Below, in pieces: positions 60,071 to 64,000 of a stretch of 64,000 nt of DNA (positions within the stretch are counted from its first letter, which is position 1; each line of letters begins with the position of its first letter). Position numbers and translations under genes: made by a program. This DNA is from Chelonoidis abingdonii (lineage: Eukaryota; Chordata; Testudines; Testudinidae). The stretch covers positions 24,737,946-24,801,945 of the forward strand of contig NC_133778.1 in the NCBI RefSeq assembly GCF_003597395.2, written 5' to 3'. Below the pieces are notes generated by a model. It made no database searches, was not told the origin of the DNA, and saw nothing but the letters and a program-made list of their open reading frames with translations.

Positions 60071-60146
60071 CCACTCAATGTGCAGTGGTAGCCAAAAAAC
60101 CTCCAATGTGCACTCCACTCAATGTGCAGTGGTAGCCAAAAAACCT
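60071..60146. repeat. 44-bp tandem duplication inside CR1
   Basis: The 32-base segment from ccactcaatgtgcagtggta (60071-60102) recurs exactly at 60115-60146, with a 12-base linker after the first copy. It is absent from the CR1 consensus as I know it, so it postdates insertion. Confidence 0.88.
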
Positions 60147-60406
60147 AATAAAATGTTATGAACCATTAGGAAAGGGATAGATAACAAGACATACAATATC
60201 ATAATGACACTATATAAATCCATGGTACACTCACACCTTGAATGTTGCATCCAGTTCTGGTTGCCTCATTGCACAAAAAGATTATTGGAATTGGAAGAGT
60301 ACAGAAAGAGCAACAAAAATGATCAGGATCATGGAACAGCTTCCATCTGAGGAGTCATTAAAAAGACTGGGACTGTTCAGTTTAGAAAAGAGGTGATTAA
60401 GGGGCG

Positions 60407-61460
60407 TGTGACATATCAGGGTATAGTCCAGACCAGTGGGGGAGCCTCACATGGGCTGCTCACAAACAATCTTCCAGAATGCAAGTCTACCCTGAGTATC
60501 TGTGTATAACTGCAGTCTGCCAGACACACCTGGGTTACATTCTGGCTCTCTGGTTATACTGCAGGTCGACCCCAATATATTCCCAGTCTCAGAATTTCCC
60601 CCAGAAAGGTATGTCCTGTACTGCCCAGCCCTGTTCTAGGCAGTACAAATATTTAAGTATGTTATTCCTTTGAGGGAATAACATGCCAATTTATTATCTC
60701 AAATAGTTATTCAGACACTTCAGTTTAAACACACTGGATTAGATAGAACAGTAAAACAAATTTATTAACTACAAAAAGATAGATTTTAAGTGAGTACAAG
60801 TAATGAGACATAAAGCTCAGAAATGGTTAAAAGATAGATAAATATGATGCTTACTAATGCCTAACTTAACAAATTTATCAAAGCAAAGTTTCTCACCACC
60901 TGTTCCAGCAGATTACTGACCAACCTCTCAGGTCAGAACCCTTCCCCCAGAGTCCACTGAATACTTCCTTTGTCCCTTCAGGTGCAGTGAATGTGATGGG
61001 CAGGGGGAGAGAGAGGCATACCGTGGTGTGTTTGATCCTTCTTTTTATAGTTTCAGCCCCCCCCCCGCAACATTTCCAGGGGGGCACTAGGAGACAAAGA
61101 TTCTATATGGAAAGACGTTCCCTGCTGGCTTTTTTCTCACCTGTTTGAGATTCCTTTGTTTCCTTCTCTGCTTGATGACTTTGTTTACTGCTTAAATGCA
61201 AATTAACCAAAGCACACATTCCTTTGTTTAGGACAGACTTGTTTGCCAACTTCTCTTCAGCAGGGCTGTGAGGTTTGGAACATGTGTTAATAACACCATG
61301 CAGGGGAATCTTAATACTTCACATACAATGTTGCCACACGTATTTATCAGGACAATACTGCCCAGCAAATCTGAGTTTTCAAATGATACCTTACAAGGCA
61401 TACTTTTTAGATTATTAGGATAGTGTGTACGGTATGAATGCAGGGGTATATTCTGTCACA
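60407..61460 (-). mobile_element. LTR-like insertion (1054 bp) in CR1, antisense
   Basis: The insert runs TGTGACATATCAGGG...ATATTCTGTCACA, exactly interrupting CR1 between 'gattaagg' and 'gacatgctagaggtct'. The termini TGTGACA/TGTCACA are perfect 7-bp inverted repeats of TG...CA type. The flanks gggcg (60402-60406) and gaggg (61461-61465) could both derive from the G-run of the CR1 target. On the minus strand ACTATAAAAAGAAGG (about 61031-61045) is a TATA box, and AATAAA-type signals lie downstream (about 60758-60766). No viral genes are inside. A solo LTR of an endogenous retrovirus or related LTR element is the best fit. Confidence 0.7.
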
Positions 61461-61955
61461 GAGGGACATGCTAGAGGTCTATAAAATCATGACAGGTGTG
61501 GAGAAAGTGAATAAGGAAGTGTTATTTGCCCCTTCCCATAACACACAAACCAGGGATCACCCAATGAAATTAATAGGCAGCAGCTTTAAAACAAACATAA
61601 GGAAATACTTCTTCACACAACACACAATCAATATGTGGAACTCATTGCCAGGGAATGTTGTGAGGACCAAAAGTATAATTGAGCTAAAAAAAGAATTGGA
61701 TACTTTCGTGAAGGATTGGTCCAACAATGGCTATTAGCCAAGATGGTCAGGGATGCAACCCCATCCTCTGGGTGTCCCAGAACCTCTCACTGCCAGAAGC
61801 TGGGAGTGGATAACAGGGGATGGATCACTCAGTAATTGCCCTATTCTATTCATTCCCTCTGAAGCATATAATACCGGTCACTGTTGGAAGACAGAATACT
61901 GGGCTAGATGGACCATTGCCCAGTATGGTTATTCTTATGTTCTTAAAGGTGCATT

Positions 61956-62560
61956 TATTTAAAGATTACAAGATAATATAGAAAATGAATATCTACACAG
62001 ACAAGTTTGGTAGTTCTCCATTTTGATTAAGAATAATTACAAAGAAAAAAGAAAAACACAAGTATGTGACATATATATTACTCATTACACTTCTGACTTG
62101 AATAATCAGCAATCAAGGTTGGTGTTGGGAATGTAACAGTGTATCCAGATTTTCTGATTTGTAGTTTTTTTTAGACTGAGGGTTCCAAATTCTATTTTCC
62201 TGGGTTTTAATGTTTAAAAATAACTTCAATGTTCATATGAAGTTGTTTCAAAATTAACAGCTATCTCTGTATGGGTATCTGTAACTTTACTTTTGTTTTA
62301 AAAAATCTAGGAATTAATAGTGTAAGATTATGGTTGTTTTTTACATATAATTATTTTACAAAACCAAATATTAGTCTTAATTGGACCTGGCTTATTGACA
62401 TCTTCAACAGAAGACATTTCTAGAAATACAAGTTACAATTAGCACAATGAGCTGCAATAGGGTGATGGCAAAGGGTTACCATAGCTAGGTGGTGGTGGAG
62501 AGGGCATACTTTTCACTAGCTTGTGTAAACCAAGTTAATTGCTGCTACCAGGAGTTCCTT
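61956..62560. other. no gene; AT-rich
   Basis: Unremarkable AT-rich sequence between the CR1 tail and the pyrimidine-rich array. Confidence 0.4.
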
Positions 62561-62569
62561 TTATCCCTC

Positions 62570-63125
62570 CCATCCCCCCCCCCCCCCTTCCCTCCACTCT
62601 CCCTTCCTCCTCTATTTCAACAGCTCTTTGCAATTCCCTCAATCTTTCCCCTGCCAGGGTCTCTGTGTGCTTCCCATTCATTCCCTTCCTTACCAGAGTC
62701 CCCATTCTCCCCAACTGTGTGCACTCTCCTTTCCCCGTTCCCCCTTTCTCCAGGCCAGGGAATCTGTGTGCCTCTCTTTCTCCCCATTCCAGCATCCCCT
62801 ATGGCAGGGGCTCTGTCTGCTCCCCTTCTCATATAGCAAGTTTCCACATTCTGCCCCCCAGGGCAGCGGTTCTGTGTGCCCTCATTTCCCCAGCATGGTC
62901 CCACATTCTCCACTTGCAAGGGCTCTATGTAAACCCTGATTAACTCCTTTTCCCCAGTCCCACTTTCCCTTCATGTGAGTTGCTGTGTGCACTCACCTGC
63001 CTTCTCCCCCAATCCACCATACCGGGGGGGGGGGGGCGGGGAGTCTGTGTGCTCCATTTTTCCTCCCCCAATATCAGGGTTTCCCATTCTCCCCTCATGT
63101 TCAGAGGCAGGATGCACTCTTCCTT
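62570..63125. repeat. pyrimidine-rich degenerate minisatellite (unit about 50-60 bp)
   Basis: The word 'agggtctctgtgtgc' and variants recur near 62658, 62757, 62806, 62867, 62920, 62978 and 63040. Each is followed by a C/T-rich stretch ending in 'cccattctcc' or 'ccacattctcc'. A C14 run opens the block (about 62575) and a G12 run interrupts it (about 63026). Overlapping proline/serine-rich frames on both strands are composition artefacts. Confidence 0.7.
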
Positions 63126-63644
63126 TCTACCCACCATTGTTAGTCTCTTTCTGCTTGGGAGAGAAGTCATAAGGCATGTTAGTGTGTTAAACTACTAGGA
63201 GGATCAGCAGGGAGAAGGGAGGATATTGTTATGCTGGAAAGTGTTAATAGGTAACAGCAACAAGTTCTTTGACTGATAGAAAATTGCAGAAGTGGTAGAG
63301 GCTACGGCTGTATTGAAAAATAGATGGGCTACATTTGCCACCCATTTCCCTTTTTGTGGTTTTCTAATCTCCTCCTTTCCCCCAGTCAACTTCTGATCTT
63401 TCATACCTAGGCCATTCCCTGACATTTTAAAATTGAAAAGAGGTGGTATTCAAAAGTCATCATGTTCCATAAATACCATCGAGTTAAGTGTAAAGTTTTT
63501 GTAAGCTCAGTCAAACCTGGTCTGAAATCTCTGTTAGTGTGAAGTGGTGCATCTTTATTGTGTTCAGTGGTATTTTGACTATTTACACCACAAGAGAATT
63601 TGTCCCATTGTCTCCAGATTAGCAATTCAGTCATTTTTGGTCAT

Positions 63645-63704
63645 ATTATCTACTATAATATGACTATATTAGCTATTATCTACTATAATATGACTGTATT
63701 AGCT
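63645..63704. repeat. 30-bp tandem repeat, two copies
   Basis: attatctactataatatgac... at 63645-63674 is repeated at 63675-63704 with one substitution. Confidence 0.9.
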
Positions 63705-63805
63705 ATTTTAGCTTATACAGTTATTGCTGACTCTGCATCTCCCAAAGTATAGTGGTATAAATATGTTACCAGTTGGTGATATATATATAACTAGAAGGTG
63801 TACAT

Positions 63806-64000
63806 GAGGGGTTCTCAACCTTTCTCATTATAAGACCCCCCCAACATGGCATAAAAATTCCATGGCCCACCTGTGCGTGCCACATCAACTGTTTTTCTGC
63901 ATAACTAGCAGATTAAAAGTCAGGGCTAGTGTTAGAGGGTAGCAACCACTGGAGACTTGGCAAAACTAAGTTGCTTGGGCTTCGGCTTTCAGCCCTAGGC
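63806..64000 (+). mobile_element. hAT-type repeat, left end only, runs off the window
   Basis: A start similar to AGGGGTTCTCAACC is followed by 'aagacccccccaacatgg', 'aaattccatggcccacctg' and 'gttgcttgggcttcggc'. This is a recurrent turtle hAT-derived repeat whose right end lies beyond position 64000. Confidence 0.7.

Larger units (their letters stand above)
57880..61955 (+). mobile_element. CR1 LINE copy, sense, split by an LTR-like insertion
   Basis: Continuous CR1 ORF2 and 3' UTR homology from about 57880. Endonuclease: 'actaatgaccacctgactag', 'cttgatttagttctaagtgg'. Reverse transcriptase: 59360-59900. 3' end: 'atactgggctagatggacc' and 'cagtatggttattcttatgttct'. It is interrupted by 60407-61460. 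Frameshifts, stops, an 18-base deletion in the P-Q-G-S block and a 44-bp local duplication show it is dead. About 2.9-3.0 kb of CR1 remains, the most complete copy in the window. It is 5'-truncated. Confidence 0.9.

Noticed and set aside
62489..62943. Three overlapping P/S-rich frames on both strands
   Set aside because: They are a product of the pyrimidine-rich minisatellite.

Overview
This window is vertebrate nuclear DNA: AT-rich, CpG-poor, without operons or long host ORFs, and dense in interspersed repeats. The repeat complement points to a sauropsid, most likely a turtle (Testudines), with a crocodilian as the second choice. It has several CR1 LINE copies with the (ATTCTATG)n-type tail, MIR/L2-like fossils, several hAT-type non-autonomous DNA transposons with 8-bp target-site duplications (TSDs), palindromic MITE-like elements, and solo LTRs of endogenous retroviruses. 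The family assignments come from recognising consensus patterns and were not checked by any search.

Layout. 0-9 kb: scattered DNA-transposon pieces (385-945, the foldback at 1563-1785, a hAT at 2654-3047) in otherwise featureless sequence. 9-15 kb: a CT-rich unclassified block and small MIR and palindromic fragments. 15.3-22.1 kb: the most structured part. A long antisense CR1 (16.3-21.9 kb) is broken by a 2.36-kb composite hAT-like insertion with a perfect 8-bp TSD, a 494-bp solo LTR with a 4-bp TSD, and a small hAT in its 3' tail. The composite itself carries another hAT and a CR1 fragment. 22-31 kb: a foldback retroposon at 24.1 kb, its single-copy relative at 25.5 kb with a 13-bp TSD, a near-perfect foldback MITE at 29.4 kb and a CR1 piece at 30.2 kb. 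31.7-37.0 kb: the only place where I see possible host exons on the + strand, all weak and unidentified. 38-47 kb: little recognised apart from a CR1 tail at 44.2 kb. 47.8-49.7 kb: a hAT hosting a solo LTR with a 6-bp TSD, another hAT with a perfect 8-bp TSD, and a MITE. 51-57 kb: a MIR/L2 SINE, a doubly palindromic element, and an LTR-like element with an internal minisatellite. 57.9-62.0 kb: a sense CR1 with decayed reverse transcriptase, split by a 1.05-kb LTR-like insertion. 62.6-64 kb: a pyrimidine-rich degenerate minisatellite, a 30-bp tandem pair, and the start of another hAT.

I found no confidently assignable host gene, tRNA, rRNA or CRISPR array. The window is best read as intergenic or long-intron DNA whose history is written by nested transposon insertions. 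The most notable items are the composite hAT, the foldback retroposon, and the cluster of possible exons.
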